Below are positions 34,135-43,374 of a stretch of 64,000 nucleotides of DNA, piece by piece. Source of the stretch: Curvibacter sp. GWA2_63_95 (lineage in GTDB: Bacteria; Pseudomonadota; Gammaproteobacteria; Burkholderiales; Burkholderiaceae_C); assembly GCA_001795455.1 (NCBI GenBank), contig MGPB01000008.1:1-64000 (forward strand). Reading direction: 5' to 3'. Position 1 is the first letter of the stretch. Each line of letters begins with the position of its first letter. A model generated the notes under the pieces. It was not told the DNA's origin and made no database searches. It worked only from the letters and a program-made list of their open reading frames with translations. The translations under genes were made by a program, and so were the position numbers.

Positions 34135-35912
34135 GTCGGCAGCTCGCTGCTGGCTCCGTGCGTGGAGTGCCTCGAGGGGAGGGGCTGGGTTTGCGGCGCC
34201 TCCAGAAAACGGATGGGACGGCGCGTGCGCGGCGAGATGCCTTCGAGCAGATTGCCAAGCTCTTCCAGAATGCTGGAGGGCTCGGGGAGGACCTCGCTGA
34301 GCATCACGCAGGCCACATGAAACTGCAACGTCACCTCAGGCTTGAGCCCGGGCAGCGGGATCAAGCCCGAGGCGATCAGCCGCACCATCCGTTCAGTCAG
34401 GGTCTGGCGGTCAAATACACCGTCCAGCACCAGGCCAAAGCGTGCGCTGTCCAGGCGGCCCGCCGGGTCCACATCGCGCAGCACACGGTGCAACTTGACG
34501 GCGGCACGCAGCAGACACTGCTCGGCCACTGCATCGCCATACGAATCGCGCAGGTATTTGAAATTCACCACGTCCACCAGCACGATGGCAGAGGGCTCGC
34601 CGGCATGCCGTGCCCGGGCCAGGGCGTACTCCACCTGTTGCTGGAGCAGCGGCGCTGTCAGCAAGCCGGTCAGGGCGTCCTGGGTGGGGAGGGCCTTGGC
34701 GCGCTCCTCGGCCTCGCGCCGTTCGCGGATACGGGTGTGCAGTGCCTGCTGCAGCAAGGGCACTGTGATGGCGATGGCCAGCACCAGCACATAACGGGTC
34801 TGCCACCAGTCGGGTATCAGGTGCCACATCTGCGCCACGAGTGCCAGCACCGCTAGGGCCTGCGGCGCATAGGCCATAAACAGCCATTTGCTCACGGCAT
34901 AGCCGCGTCGCCAGGTCAGCGCGGTGCACACGACGGTGAGGATGGGGCCCGCGGTCAGGTAGACCGAATTGAAGTAGTCGGCCGTTTGCCGGTCGATGGC
35001 CGCGGTGAGCAAGGCAATCGGCATGGACGCCAGGCCGCAGGCATACAGTATCTTGGCCAGGCGCGGGTAGCCCACGTCCAGCGATGACAGGTGGCGCACA
35101 AACAGCAGGGTGCCGCCCACCCCCAACACGGGCAGGGCCATGTGCGCATAGTTGGACCACAGCGGGGACGTGGGCCACAGCCACATGCCCGAAAGTCCGG
35201 TGGCATTGGTCGTCACTACGGTCACCAGCACGGCGTAACCGGTGTACCAGCCATCCACGGTGCTGCGGCTTTGCAGGTAGTGGATGCCGCACACCCCAAT
35301 CAGCATGAACAACATGCCCATCAGGGTGCCCAGGCCCAGGTTCTCCAGTTCCTGCTGCCGGTCGCGCACGTTTTTGGTGGACAGGCGCAGCGGCAACATG
35401 GCCGGTTTGAAGTTGCGCACCTCCAGGTAGACCTCGTGTACGCCCGGCTCGGGGATGGTGATGGTGAAGTCCGGATAGAGCGAGGGGTGGTCCCATTGCG
35501 CGACCGCTGTGGTGTCTCCCGCCAACTGCTTGTCCCAGCCGCCCTTGCCCTTGGGCTGGTAAAGCGCGGCGTAGTCCAGGTAGGGCAGCGGCAGGTGCAG
35601 CGTCCAGTCGGCGGGTGCGTCGGCGGCACGTTGCAGGGGCAGGCGAATCCACAGGGTGTTCCCGTCACGCAGGGCAAACTGCTGCTCGGCAGCTTGTGGC
35701 GTAAAACTGTCCGGTGCTTGTTTGCTGATGCCGCCAATGCCAATGCTGGGTTCGTTTTCCATCAGCACCGCCAGCGTGCCGCCAATTTGCACGCTGGTAT
35801 GGGAGCCTTCCAGCGGGATGGGGGTGTCGGCCTGCGCCACCATCCCTGCTACCAGCCCACACAGGATCCCGCACCGGACCAGCCAGCGGCACAGCGTGGT
35901 GGTACTGCTCAT
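34119..35912 (-). CDS. 7TM-DISM receptor with degenerate GGDEF domain (distal copy)
   Basis: 597 residues. A signal peptide (CGILCGLVAGMVAQADT) leads to a periplasmic DISMED2-like beta domain (about 30-170; NTLWIRLPLQRAAD...VRNFKPAMLPLRL). Seven membrane helices follow (about 190-400), then a cytoplasmic GGDEF-fold domain (LPTQDALTGLL). The signature GGDEF is replaced by DSARF (residues 488-492) and the metal-binding aspartates are also altered, so cyclase activity is unlikely. A C-terminal PRTRRPIRFLE tail is shared with the upstream paralogue. It overlaps that gene by 4 bp (ATGA) and is translationally coupled to it. Confidence 0.88.
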   Translation of the reverse strand: MSSTTTLCRWLVRCGILCGLVAGMVAQADTPIPLEGSHTSVQIGGTLAVLMENEPSIGIGGISKQAPDSFTPQAAEQQFALRDGNTLWIRLPLQRAADAPADWTLHLPLPYLDYAALYQPKGKGGWDKQLAGDTTAVAQWDHPSLYPDFTITIPEPGVHEVYLEVRNFKPAMLPLRLSTKNVRDRQQELENLGLGTLMGMLFMLIGVCGIHYLQSRSTVDGWYTGYAVLVTVVTTNATGLSGMWLWPTSPLWSNYAHMALPVLGVGGTLLFVRHLSSLDVGYPRLAKILYACGLASMPIALLTAAIDRQTADYFNSVYLTAGPILTVVCTALTWRRGYAVSKWLFMAYAPQALAVLALVAQMWHLIPDWWQTRYVLVLAIAITVPLLQQALHTRIRERREAEERAKALPTQDALTGLLTAPLLQQQVEYALARARHAGEPSAIVLVDVVNFKYLRDSYGDAVAEQCLLRAAVKLHRVLRDVDPAGRLDSARFGLVLDGVFDRQTLTERMVRLIASGLIPLPGLKPEVTLQFHVACVMLSEVLPEPSSILEELGNLLEGISPRTRRPIRFLEAPQTQPLPSRHSTHGASSELPTQPNA

Positions 35913-37675
35913 GCAAGCTCCGGGGCGAAGGCCAGTGGCGCGGCCAAGGTGGGCTCGGGCTCCAGGAAGCGTATCGGGCGCCGCGTACGCGGTGAAATGC
36001 CGGCCAGTACGCCGGATAAATTCTCCAGCACCCGCTCGGGCGGTACCGGGTTGTCATGCAGCAGCACACAGGCGGCCTGGAATTGCAGGGTCACCTCGGG
36101 TTCCAGTCCCTGCAGCGGGATCAGGCCCGAGGCCACCAATTTGACCAGGCGTTCCGTCAGCGCCTGGCGCGAATTCACGCCTTCGAGCACCATGGCAAAA
36201 CGCTCGGCCCCCATGCGCGCCGCCGGGTCCACATCGCGCAGGATGCGGTGCAACTTGATCACCGCGCGCAGCATGCATTGCTCGGCTGTGGTGTCGCCCA
36301 TGGTGGTGCGGATGCGCTCCAGATTAATCACACTGACCAGCACCAGGGCCACCGGTTCACGGGTGTCAATGGCACGTTGGTAGGCTGCTTCCACATGGCT
36401 TTGAAAGGCCTGCGCGGTCAGCAGTCCGGTCAGGGCGTCCTGGGTGGGCAACTGGTCGGCACGCAGGGCCACTTCCTTGCGGTCGTGGGTGGCGCGGCTC
36501 AGGGCGTACATGAGCGTGGGGACAGAGAGCGCCACGCTCAGGGACATGAAGTAACGTATCTCCCACTGGGGGGGGACCAGGCCAAAGGCCTCGGCCATCA
36601 GCCACATCAGGCACACACACTGCGGCACGTAGGCCAGCATCAGCCAAGTGCCAATGACCGAGCCTCCGCGCCAGCTCATCACGGTGACCAGCAGACCGAC
36701 GGTGGTGGCTGCCAGCAAGGCGGCGGTGCCCAAGTGGTCGGCGATGTCGCGCCCCAGCAGCACGTAGCCCACTACCGCGCCCAGGGTGCCCCAGGCGATC
36801 AGCACCAGGGGCTTGTCATACCGGTGGAAGTGGGTGGACAGCGCATACAGCTTGCGCACAAACAGCAACGAGGTGCCCACAGTCACCAGTGGCAGGATGC
36901 TATTGGCATAGTCGGCCCAGGTGGGCCAGGCAGTCCACAGCAAGGCGTTGAGCACACCATTGACCTGTGCGACCGACATGGCAACCAAGAGTCCGTACCA
37001 AGCAGCGCTCAGATCGAGGGGGTTCTGGTGCTCGTGGTGGCGAAGGACCGAGAGTGCAACCAGGGTGAGCAGGGTGCCAATGACTAGGCCCAGACCTACG
37101 CTCTCCAGTTGGCGCTGGCTTTCGCGCAAGGGGGTGGCGGCCAAGCGCACCGGCAGGCTCAGGGGTTTGAAGTTGCGCACCCGCAGGTACACATCCTGCG
37201 GCGCGCCGCTGGGCAGGTCCAGGGTGAATTCGGGGTAGAGGCCGCGCTGGCTCCAATGGGCTTGCGCCAGGGTGTCCCCCGCGGTCTGTGCGGTCCAGGT
37301 TTTGCCATCGGGGCGCTGGTAGAGCGTGACCGAATCCACATACGGTGCGGGCACATTCAGGGTCCACTGCGCGGTGTTGCCGGCCGCACGCACGATGCGC
37401 AAATGCAGCCACAGGGTGTTGCCGCTGTACAGGGCGTGGCGGGTCAAGGCCTCTGCCGGGGTGAAGGCTTGTGGGGTGTTGGCGACTTCTTCAACGCTGG
37501 CGCGGCTGCCGCTTTCCAGCCAGGCCGGTACCTGCCCCGCCAGTTCCAGACGGGTGTTACCGTCGCCCAGCACCAGGGGCTGCGGCATGGTCGGTGTGCC
37601 GGCCCAGACCGGCGCCCAACCCAGCCCCAAGGCTGCTGCCCAGGCCAGCATCAAGCGCAAAAGCGGGTATGGCAT
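35909..37675 (-). CDS. 7TM-DISM receptor with degenerate GGDEF domain (proximal copy)
   Basis: 588 residues, paralogue of the next gene. Order: signal peptide (LAWAAALGLGWAPVWAG), DISMED2-like periplasmic domain (NTLWLHLRIVRAAG...VRNFKPLSLPVRL), seven membrane helices (about 185-395), and a GGDEF-like domain after LPTQDALTGLLTAQAF. The catalytic motif reads GAERF (residues 489-493), with the key Glu replaced by Arg. This is the same position that is Arg in the other copy. Likely a non-enzymatic c-di-GMP-related or signalling receptor. The gene heads a two-gene operon divergent from ychF, with 31 bp between start codons. Confidence 0.88.
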   Translation of the reverse strand: MPYPLLRLMLAWAAALGLGWAPVWAGTPTMPQPLVLGDGNTRLELAGQVPAWLESGSRASVEEVANTPQAFTPAEALTRHALYSGNTLWLHLRIVRAAGNTAQWTLNVPAPYVDSVTLYQRPDGKTWTAQTAGDTLAQAHWSQRGLYPEFTLDLPSGAPQDVYLRVRNFKPLSLPVRLAATPLRESQRQLESVGLGLVIGTLLTLVALSVLRHHEHQNPLDLSAAWYGLLVAMSVAQVNGVLNALLWTAWPTWADYANSILPLVTVGTSLLFVRKLYALSTHFHRYDKPLVLIAWGTLGAVVGYVLLGRDIADHLGTAALLAATTVGLLVTVMSWRGGSVIGTWLMLAYVPQCVCLMWLMAEAFGLVPPQWEIRYFMSLSVALSVPTLMYALSRATHDRKEVALRADQLPTQDALTGLLTAQAFQSHVEAAYQRAIDTREPVALVLVSVINLERIRTTMGDTTAEQCMLRAVIKLHRILRDVDPAARMGAERFAMVLEGVNSRQALTERLVKLVASGLIPLQGLEPEVTLQFQAACVLLHDNPVPPERVLENLSGVLAGISPRTRRPIRFLEPEPTLAAPLAFAPELA

Positions 37676-37706
37676 ACACTTGGCACCCAGTTTTTAGAGG
37701 TTTGTT

Positions 37707-38798
37707 ATGAGTTTGAAGTGTGGCATTGTAGGCCTGCCCAATGTGGGCAAAAGTACCCTTTTTAACGCCTTGACCAAGGCCGGCATTGCTGCAGAAAACT
37801 ACCCGTTTTGCACCATCGAGCCCAATGTGGGGGTGGTCGAGGTGCCGGATCCGCGCCTGCAGCAGCTGGCCGAAATCATCACGCCCGAGCGCATCGTGCC
37901 GGCGATCGTGGAATTCGTGGACATTGCGGGTTTGGTGGCCGGGGCGAGCACCGGTGAAGGCCTGGGCAACAAGTTTTTGGCCCACATCCGCGAGACCGAT
38001 GCCACCATCAACGTGGTGCGCTGCTTTGAAGACGACAACGTGATCCACGTGGCCGGCAAGGTGGACCCGATTGCCGACATCGAGGTGATTCAGACCGAAC
38101 TGTGCCTGGCCGACCTGGGCGCGGTGGAAAAAGCCCTGCATCGCGTGACCAAGCTGGCGCGCTCGGGCGACAAGGAATCCGTCAAACTGGTGACCATCCT
38201 GGAGAAATGCCAGGCTGCGTTGAACGAAGCCAAGCCGGTGCGCACACTGGACTTCACCAAAGAAGAGCTGCCGCTTTTGAAGCAGTTTTTCCTGATCACC
38301 GCCAAGCCCGCCATGTTTGTGGCCAACGTGTCCGAAGACGGCTTCGAGAACAACCCGCTGCTGGACCGCTTGACGGCTTTTGCCGAGGCCCAGGGGGCCC
38401 CCGTGGTGGCCATTTGCGCCAAGATGGAGGCCGAGCTCTCCGAGATGGACGATGCTGACCGTCTGGAGTTTCTCCAGGAACTGGGCCAGTCCGAGCCCGG
38501 CCTGAACCGCCTGATCCGCTCTGCGTACAGCCTGCTGGGTCTGCAAACCTATTTCACCGCAGGTGTGAAAGAAGTGCGCGCCTGGACCATCCATGTGGGC
38601 GACACGGGCCCGCAGGCGGCCGGCGTCATCCACACCGACTTCGAGAAGGGCTACATCCGCGCCCAGACCATCGCGTTTGACGACTTCATCGCCTTCAAGG
38701 GCGAGCAGGGCGCCAAAGACGCGGGCAAGATGCGCGCCGAAGGCAAGGACTATGTCGTCAAGGATGGCGACGTGATGAACTTCCTGTTCAGCTCCTGA
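37707..38798 (+). CDS. ychF: Redox-regulated ATPase YchF (Obg family)
   Basis: 363 residues, the usual size. P-loop [16 protein letters not shown] at the N-terminus, switch segments ([23 protein letters not shown]), and the NVSE-type nucleotide-specificity motif (ANVSEDG in place of the NKxD of GTPases) that favours ATP. The C-terminal TGS domain includes the segment [30 protein letters not shown] and ends [13 protein letters not shown]. It acts in the cytoplasm on ribosomes and the stress response. A DMT-permease gene follows after 16 bp. Confidence 0.97.
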   Translation: MSLKCGIVGLPNVGKSTLFNALTKAGIAAENYPFCTIEPNVGVVEVPDPRLQQLAEIITPERIVPAIVEFVDIAGLVAGASTGEGLGNKFLAHIRETDATINVVRCFEDDNVIHVAGKVDPIADIEVIQTELCLADLGAVEKALHRVTKLARSGDKESVKLVTILEKCQAALNEAKPVRTLDFTKEELPLLKQFFLITAKPAMFVANVSEDGFENNPLLDRLTAFAEAQGAPVVAICAKMEAELSEMDDADRLEFLQELGQSEPGLNRLIRSAYSLLGLQTYFTAGVKEVRAWTIHVGDTGPQAAGVIHTDFEKGYIRAQTIAFDDFIAFKGEQGAKDAGKMRAEGKDYVVKDGDVMNFLFSS

Positions 38799-38814
38799 GC
38801 CCCTCTTTACCACT

Positions 38815-39711
38815 GTGACCCTGTCCTACGACTGGCTGGCCCTGGGGGCTGCGGCCTGCTGGGCCGTCACCGGGCTGCTGTCAGCCCCACAAGCGCGCCA
38901 TCTGGGCGCGTTTGCTTTTACGCGCTGGCGCATGGGGCTGGTGTTCCTCATGTTGCTGCCGGTGGTCGTATTCAGCGGGGGCTGGGCGACGCTGTCGTGG
39001 GCATCTTTTGGCGTACTCGCCGTCAGTGGCTTGATCGGCATTTTTGTCGGCGACACCGCCTTGTTTGCCTCCATGAACCGCTTGGGCCCGCGCCGCACGG
39101 GGGTGCTGTTTGCCACCCACGCTTGTTTCAGCGCCTTGCTGGGCTTTGTGATCCTCGATGAACGCATGGGGGTGCAGGCCTTGTTGGGCGGCGCTTTGGT
39201 GGTGGGCGGCGTGATGATGGCCGTGGCGCTGGGGGCGCACAAGAACGAATCCCATGCGCTGGAAGTCACGCGGGGCCATTGGCCCTTGGGCGTGGCGCTG
39301 GGTCTGCTGGCCGCACTGTGCCAGGCGCTGGGGTCTCTGATGGCCAAGCCGGTGATGGCGTCGGGCGTGGACCCGGTGACCGCCACCGTGGTGCGTGTGG
39401 GCGTGACCTGCGTGGCGCATTTGGGTTTGCTGTGGGCGGGCGCGGGGGTGGCGCGTACGCAGAACGCACTCTCTGCCCGCGTGTTGGCCTGGGTGGCCTT
39501 GAGCGGCATGATCGGCATGGGCTTGGGCATGAGCCTGATTCTGCTGGCCCTGCGTTATGGCGACGTGGGTATGGTGGGCATCCTGTCGTCGGTATCACCG
39601 GTGCTGGTGTTGCCGCTGCTGTGGTGGCACCTGGGGCGTGCACCTGCGCAGGGCGCCTGGTGGGGGGCAGCCCTTACGGTGCTTGGAACTTCCATTGTTT
39701 TGGTGCGCTAG
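38815..39711 (+). CDS. DMT-superfamily (EamA) permease, second copy
   Basis: 298 residues, about ten membrane helices in two EamA repeats. It starts with GTG (MTLSYDWLALGAAACWAVTGLL), close behind ychF. The first repeat ends with GDTALFASMNRLGPRRTGVLFATH and the second with LRYGDVGMVGILSSVSPVLVLPLLWW. Substrate unknown; not closely similar to the permease next to ffh. The last residue (Arg) and the TAG stop fall at the edge of a type A repeat, so the repeat supplies the stop. Confidence 0.88.
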   Translation: MTLSYDWLALGAAACWAVTGLLSAPQARHLGAFAFTRWRMGLVFLMLLPVVVFSGGWATLSWASFGVLAVSGLIGIFVGDTALFASMNRLGPRRTGVLFATHACFSALLGFVILDERMGVQALLGGALVVGGVMMAVALGAHKNESHALEVTRGHWPLGVALGLLAALCQALGSLMAKPVMASGVDPVTATVVRVGVTCVAHLGLLWAGAGVARTQNALSARVLAWVALSGMIGMGLGMSLILLALRYGDVGMVGILSSVSPVLVLPLLWWHLGRAPAQGAWWGAALTVLGTSIVLVR

Positions 39712-39752
39712 CCCCGTCAATACTGTGCAAGCGACTCCTATATTGATAGCAA
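39708..39752 (+). repeat. Type A dispersed repeat overlapping the DMT permease stop
   Basis: CTAGCCCCGTCAATAC, TGTGCAAGCGACTCCTA and TATTGATAGCAA. The TAG at 39709-39711 is the permease stop codon and part of the repeat's CTAGCCCC block. Confidence 0.85.
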
Positions 39753-39769
39753 TGTGATGCACAGGTTGT

Positions 39770-40243
39770 TCACCACAACGTGGCAAGCCCGGTCATGGCC
39801 GCCGTCATGAGCACGTAGCGCGCCAACTTGCCCAGCGCCATATAGGCCACACAGGGCCAGAACGGCAACTTAAGCCAGCCCGCCACCGCGCACAGCGGAT
39901 CACCGACCAGCGGCAGCCAGGCCAGCAGGCAGGCCTTGGGGCCCAGGCTGCGCAGCCATTCGAGCGCACGCAGGTGGTGGGCCGAATGGCCATAGCGGTC
40001 GGCCACGCGGTGTGCGCCATAGCCCATCCACCAGCTCACGGCACCGCCCAGGGTGTTGCCCACCGTGGCCACCAGCACGACGGGCCAGAACAACGCGGGG
40101 TTGAGCTGTACCAGCCCAAACACCAGAGGCTCCGAGCCCATGGGCAACAGCGTGGCCGAGATGAAGGACACCACAAACACCGTGCCCAGGCTGTACTCGG
40201 GCAGTGCAAGCAATTTCAGGAGGGTGGGGATCCAGGTGTCCAT
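39770..40243 (-). CDS. yqaA: YqaA-family inner-membrane protein (DedA/SNARE-associated fold)
   Basis: 157 residues from the ATG at 40243. The longer open frame upstream reads through the regulatory gap and is discarded. The pattern is that of small DedA/VTT-type membrane proteins: SATLLPMGSEPLVFGLVQ, VATVGNTLGGAVSWWMGYGAH, and the re-entrant segment LLAWLPLVGDPLCAVAGWLKLP. About four hydrophobic segments are present. Role unknown; relatives are implicated in membrane lipid homeostasis. It is divergent from dusB. Confidence 0.85.
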   Translation of the reverse strand: MDTWIPTLLKLLALPEYSLGTVFVVSFISATLLPMGSEPLVFGLVQLNPALFWPVVLVATVGNTLGGAVSWWMGYGAHRVADRYGHSAHHLRALEWLRSLGPKACLLAWLPLVGDPLCAVAGWLKLPFWPCVAYMALGKLARYVLMTAAMTGLATLW

Positions 40244-40319
40244 GGCGAGCGCAGTATAGGGAGTCCGCTGATTCGCTGCGCTGCAGCAGGCGAATTTCAA
40301 TTGCTGAAATTTTGGGCAG

Positions 40320-40364
40320 TTAGAATGCAGGCCGGCCCCAACGTCCTGGGGCCCTTGTCTTTTT
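40320..40364 (+). promoter_or_regulatory. Probable dusB-fis promoter -10 and leader hairpin
   Basis: A -10-like TAGAAT lies at 40320-40325. A few bases later a 7-bp stem (GGCCCCA at 40334-40340 with TGGGGCC at 40347-40353) is followed by CTTGTCTTTTT. This looks like an intrinsic terminator inside the leader of dusB, and could act as an attenuator. The -35 is not convincing. Confidence 0.5.
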
Positions 40365-40391
40365 AAGCCACCCCCGTTTCACACACAGTCC

Positions 40392-41444
40392 ATGCACATC
40401 GGTCCGTTCGCGTTGGCGAATCACCTCTTTGTCGCACCCATGGCGGGGGTGACCGATCGCCCCTTCCGGCAGCTGTGCAAGCGCCTGGGGGCAGGGTATG
40501 CGGTGAGCGAAATGGTGACCTCGCGCAAGGATTTGTGGAACACACTCAAGACCTCGCGCCGCGCCAACCACGCAGGTGAGCCCGGTCCGATTGCCGTGCA
40601 GATTGCGGGCACCGAAGCCGCCATGATGGCTGAGGCCGCGGCTTACAACATCGATCGCGGCGCGCAGATCATCGACATCAACATGGGTTGCCCGGCCAAG
40701 AAGGTGTGCAACAAGTGGGCCGGCTCGGCCTTGATGCAGGACGAGCAGCTGGCGATTGAAATTGTGGAGGCCGTGGTGCAAGCCTGTGCGCCGCGCAATG
40801 TGCCCGTCACGCTGAAGATGCGCACCGGCTGGTGCCAAGCCGAGAAAAATGCCGTGAAGCTGGCACGCGCGGCCGAGGCGGCGGGCGTGCAGATGGTGAC
40901 GGTGCATGGTCGCACACGCGAGCAGGGCTACAAGGGCGCCGCCGAGTACGACACCATTGCCGCCGTCAAAGCCGCACTCAAAATTCCGGTGGTGGCCAAT
41001 GGCGACATCACCAGCCCCGAAAAGGCGCGTGCGGTACTGCAGGCCACCGGCGCCGACGCCATCATGATTGGCCGTGCCGCCCAAGGTTATCCCTGGATTT
41101 TTCGTGAAGTGGCGCACTACCTGGCCACTGGCACGCACCTTGCACCACCCCTGGTGAGTGAAGTCAAACGCCTGCTGGTGGAGCATCTGTACGACCACTA
41201 CAGCTTGTATGACGAATTTATCGGCGTGCGCTCGGCGCGCAAGCACATTGGCTGGTACCTGCGCGAATTGCCGGGGGGTGAAGACTTCCGCCAGCGCATG
41301 AACCTGCTGGAAGACAGCGCCGCGCAGGTGGCCGCGGTGGAAGATTATTTGGATCAATTGAACGAAAAAATGGACCGCATCCCGCGCCGGGAACCAGCGT
41401 CCGACTTGGCTAGGGGACATGACATGATGGAATTGGCAGCATGA
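40392..41444 (+). CDS. dusB: tRNA-dihydrouridine synthase B
   Basis: FMN-dependent enzyme reducing uridine in the tRNA D-loop. 350 residues. Family hallmarks: VAPMAGVTDRPFRQLC at the N-terminus, INMGCPAKKV with the catalytic Cys, VTVHGRTREQGYKG, VVANGDI, and IMIGRAAQGYPWIFRE for flavin phosphate binding. The C-terminal helical domain includes EFIGVRSARKHIGWYLRELPGG. The usual partner fis overlaps its end by 4 bp (ATGA), the conserved proteobacterial dusB-fis operon. Start at 40392 matches the family N-terminus. Confidence 0.97.
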   Translation: MHIGPFALANHLFVAPMAGVTDRPFRQLCKRLGAGYAVSEMVTSRKDLWNTLKTSRRANHAGEPGPIAVQIAGTEAAMMAEAAAYNIDRGAQIIDINMGCPAKKVCNKWAGSALMQDEQLAIEIVEAVVQACAPRNVPVTLKMRTGWCQAEKNAVKLARAAEAAGVQMVTVHGRTREQGYKGAAEYDTIAAVKAALKIPVVANGDITSPEKARAVLQATGADAIMIGRAAQGYPWIFREVAHYLATGTHLAPPLVSEVKRLLVEHLYDHYSLYDEFIGVRSARKHIGWYLRELPGGEDFRQRMNLLEDSAAQVAAVEDYLDQLNEKMDRIPRREPASDLARGHDMMELAA

Positions 41445-41677
41445 GCAAGAAGCACATTGATGAGTGCGTGCGCGCGAGCTTGGAGGTGTATTTCGCCGAC
41501 CTGGGCGGTACTGAACCCGATGGCATGTACGACATGCTGGTGCGCGCGGTGGAGAAGCCGCTGCTCGAGGTGGTGATGGCCCAGGCCGACCACAACCAAT
41601 CCAAAGCCGCCCAGTGGTTGGGCCTGAACCGCAACACCCTGCGTAAAAAACTGGTCGAGCACAAGCTGCTCTCCTAA
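41441..41677 (+). CDS. fis: DNA-binding protein Fis
   Basis: Nucleoid-associated regulator of rRNA promoters and recombination. 78 residues, slightly shorter than the enterobacterial form, as is usual in betaproteobacteria. The C-terminal helix-turn-helix is NQSKAAQWLGLNRNTLRKKLVEH, nearly identical to canonical Fis. The N-terminal half has the dimerisation helix (DMLVRAVEKPLLEVVMAQ). Coupled to dusB by a 4-bp overlap. A terminator-like hairpin follows. Confidence 0.96.
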   Translation: MSKKHIDECVRASLEVYFADLGGTEPDGMYDMLVRAVEKPLLEVVMAQADHNQSKAAQWLGLNRNTLRKKLVEHKLLS

Positions 41678-41690
41678 CCCTCGCTGCCCG

Positions 41691-41710
41691 GCCCCGCCAT
41701 GGCGCGGGGC
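41691..41710 (+). terminator. Probable terminator after fis
   Basis: GCCCCGC (41691-41697) pairs with GCGGGGC (41704-41710) around a 6-base loop. It is followed by TGGTGAATTTCTTTTTGC. It separates dusB-fis from purH. Confidence 0.65.
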
Positions 41711-41749
41711 TGGTGAATTTCTTTTTGCTTTTAACTTCACTCCCGCACC

Positions 41750-43360
41750 ATGAACGCAACCCAAACCGCACTGCTGTCCGTCTCTGACAAGACCGGCATC
41801 GTCGAACTCGCCCAAGCCCTGCACGCCCAGGGCGTCAAGCTCCTGTCCACCGGCGGCACCGCCAAACTGCTGGCCGAAAAAGGCCTGCCCGTGACCGAGG
41901 TGGCAGAGATGACCGGCTTCCCAGAAATGCTGGATGGCCGCGTGAAGACCCTGCACCCGCGCGTGCACGGTGGCCTGCTGGCGCGCCGCGACTTTCCCGC
42001 ACACATGGCGGCGCTGGCGGAGCACCAGATCAACACCATCGATTTTCTGGTGGTGAACCTGTACCCGTTTGAAGCGACCGTGGCCAAGGCCGGCTGCACG
42101 CTGGAAGACGCGATCGAGAACATCGACATCGGCGGTCCCGCCATGGTGCGCAGTGCGGCCAAGAACTGGAAGGATGTGGCGGTGCTGACCGACGCGGCCC
42201 AATACGACACCGTGATCGCCGAGCTGAAAGCCAGTGGAAAGGTGAGTGACAAGACCAAGCTGGGCCTGTCGATTGCCGCGTTCAACCGCATCAGCCAGTA
42301 CGACGGCGCGATCAGTGATTACCTGTCCGCGATCCAGATCGGTGACGCAGTGCCCGCCGGTGACAAGGCGCCTGCGCTGGACCTGTTCCCCGGCCAGAGC
42401 AACGGCCGCTTCGTCAAGGTGCAAGACCTGCGCTACGGCGAAAACAGCCACCAGCAGGCCGCGCTGTACCGCGACCTGCACCCCGCCCCCGGCTCGCTGG
42501 TCACTGCCAAGCAGTTGCAGGGCAAGGAACTGAGCTACAACAATATTGCCGATGCCGATGCGGCCTGGGAATGCGTGAAGAGCTTCACCACCCCGGCCTG
42601 TGTCATCGTCAAACACGCCAACCCCTGCGGCGTGGCCGTAGGGGCCCACGCGCTGGAGGCCTACAGCAAGGCCTTCCAGACCGACCCCACCAGCGCCTTC
42701 GGCGGCATCATCGCGCTGAACTGCGAGTTGGACGAAGCCGGTGCCCAGCAAATCTCCAAGCAGTTTGTCGAAGTGCTGATGGCCCCCAGCTTCACACCCG
42801 CAGCCCTGGAAGTCTTCAAGACCAAGGTGAACGTGCGCATTCTGCAAATCGATCTGCCCAAGGGTGGCAGCACCGCCTGGGACCAGGGTCGCAACCTCAT
42901 GGACATGAAGCGCATCGGCTCCGGCATCCTGCTGCAAACGGCCGACAACCATGAGCTGGCCTTGTCTGACCTGAAGGTGGTGACCACCAAACAACCCACC
43001 GCCGAAGAATTGAATGACCTGCTGTTCGCCTGGACCGTGGCCAAGTACGTCAAATCCAACGCCATCGTCTTCTGCAAGGGCGGCATGACCATGGGCGTGG
43101 GCGCTGGCCAGATGAGCCGTCTGGATTCCGCGCGTATCGCCAGCATCAAAGCCGGCCACGCGAACCTGTCCCTGGCAGGCACCGTGGTGGCCAGCGATGC
43201 CTTCTTCCCCTTCCGCGACGGCCTGGATGTGGTGGTGGACCAAGGCGCCACCTGCGTGATCCAGCCCGGCGGCTCCATGCGCGACCAGGAAGTCATTGAT
43301 GCGGCCAACGAGCGTGGCGTGTCCATGGTCTTCAGCGGCGTGCGCCACTTCCGCCACTAA
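41750..43360 (+). CDS. purH: Bifunctional AICAR transformylase/IMP cyclohydrolase
   Basis: Catalyses the last two steps of IMP synthesis. 536 residues. The N-terminal MGS-like IMP cyclohydrolase domain has [28 protein letters not shown], and [17 protein letters not shown]. The AICARFT domain carries [27 protein letters not shown] (with the catalytic Lys-His pair) and [11 protein letters not shown]. The C-terminus has [14 protein letters not shown] and [14 protein letters not shown]. The position after fis is conserved in this group, whereas the ruvC gene that often follows is absent here. Confidence 0.98.
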   Translation: MNATQTALLSVSDKTGIVELAQALHAQGVKLLSTGGTAKLLAEKGLPVTEVAEMTGFPEMLDGRVKTLHPRVHGGLLARRDFPAHMAALAEHQINTIDFLVVNLYPFEATVAKAGCTLEDAIENIDIGGPAMVRSAAKNWKDVAVLTDAAQYDTVIAELKASGKVSDKTKLGLSIAAFNRISQYDGAISDYLSAIQIGDAVPAGDKAPALDLFPGQSNGRFVKVQDLRYGENSHQQAALYRDLHPAPGSLVTAKQLQGKELSYNNIADADAAWECVKSFTTPACVIVKHANPCGVAVGAHALEAYSKAFQTDPTSAFGGIIALNCELDEAGAQQISKQFVEVLMAPSFTPAALEVFKTKVNVRILQIDLPKGGSTAWDQGRNLMDMKRIGSGILLQTADNHELALSDLKVVTTKQPTAEELNDLLFAWTVAKYVKSNAIVFCKGGMTMGVGAGQMSRLDSARIASIKAGHANLSLAGTVVASDAFFPFRDGLDVVVDQGATCVIQPGGSMRDQEVIDAANERGVSMVFSGVRHFRH

Positions 43361-43374
43361 GCAGAAAGCTGTCC

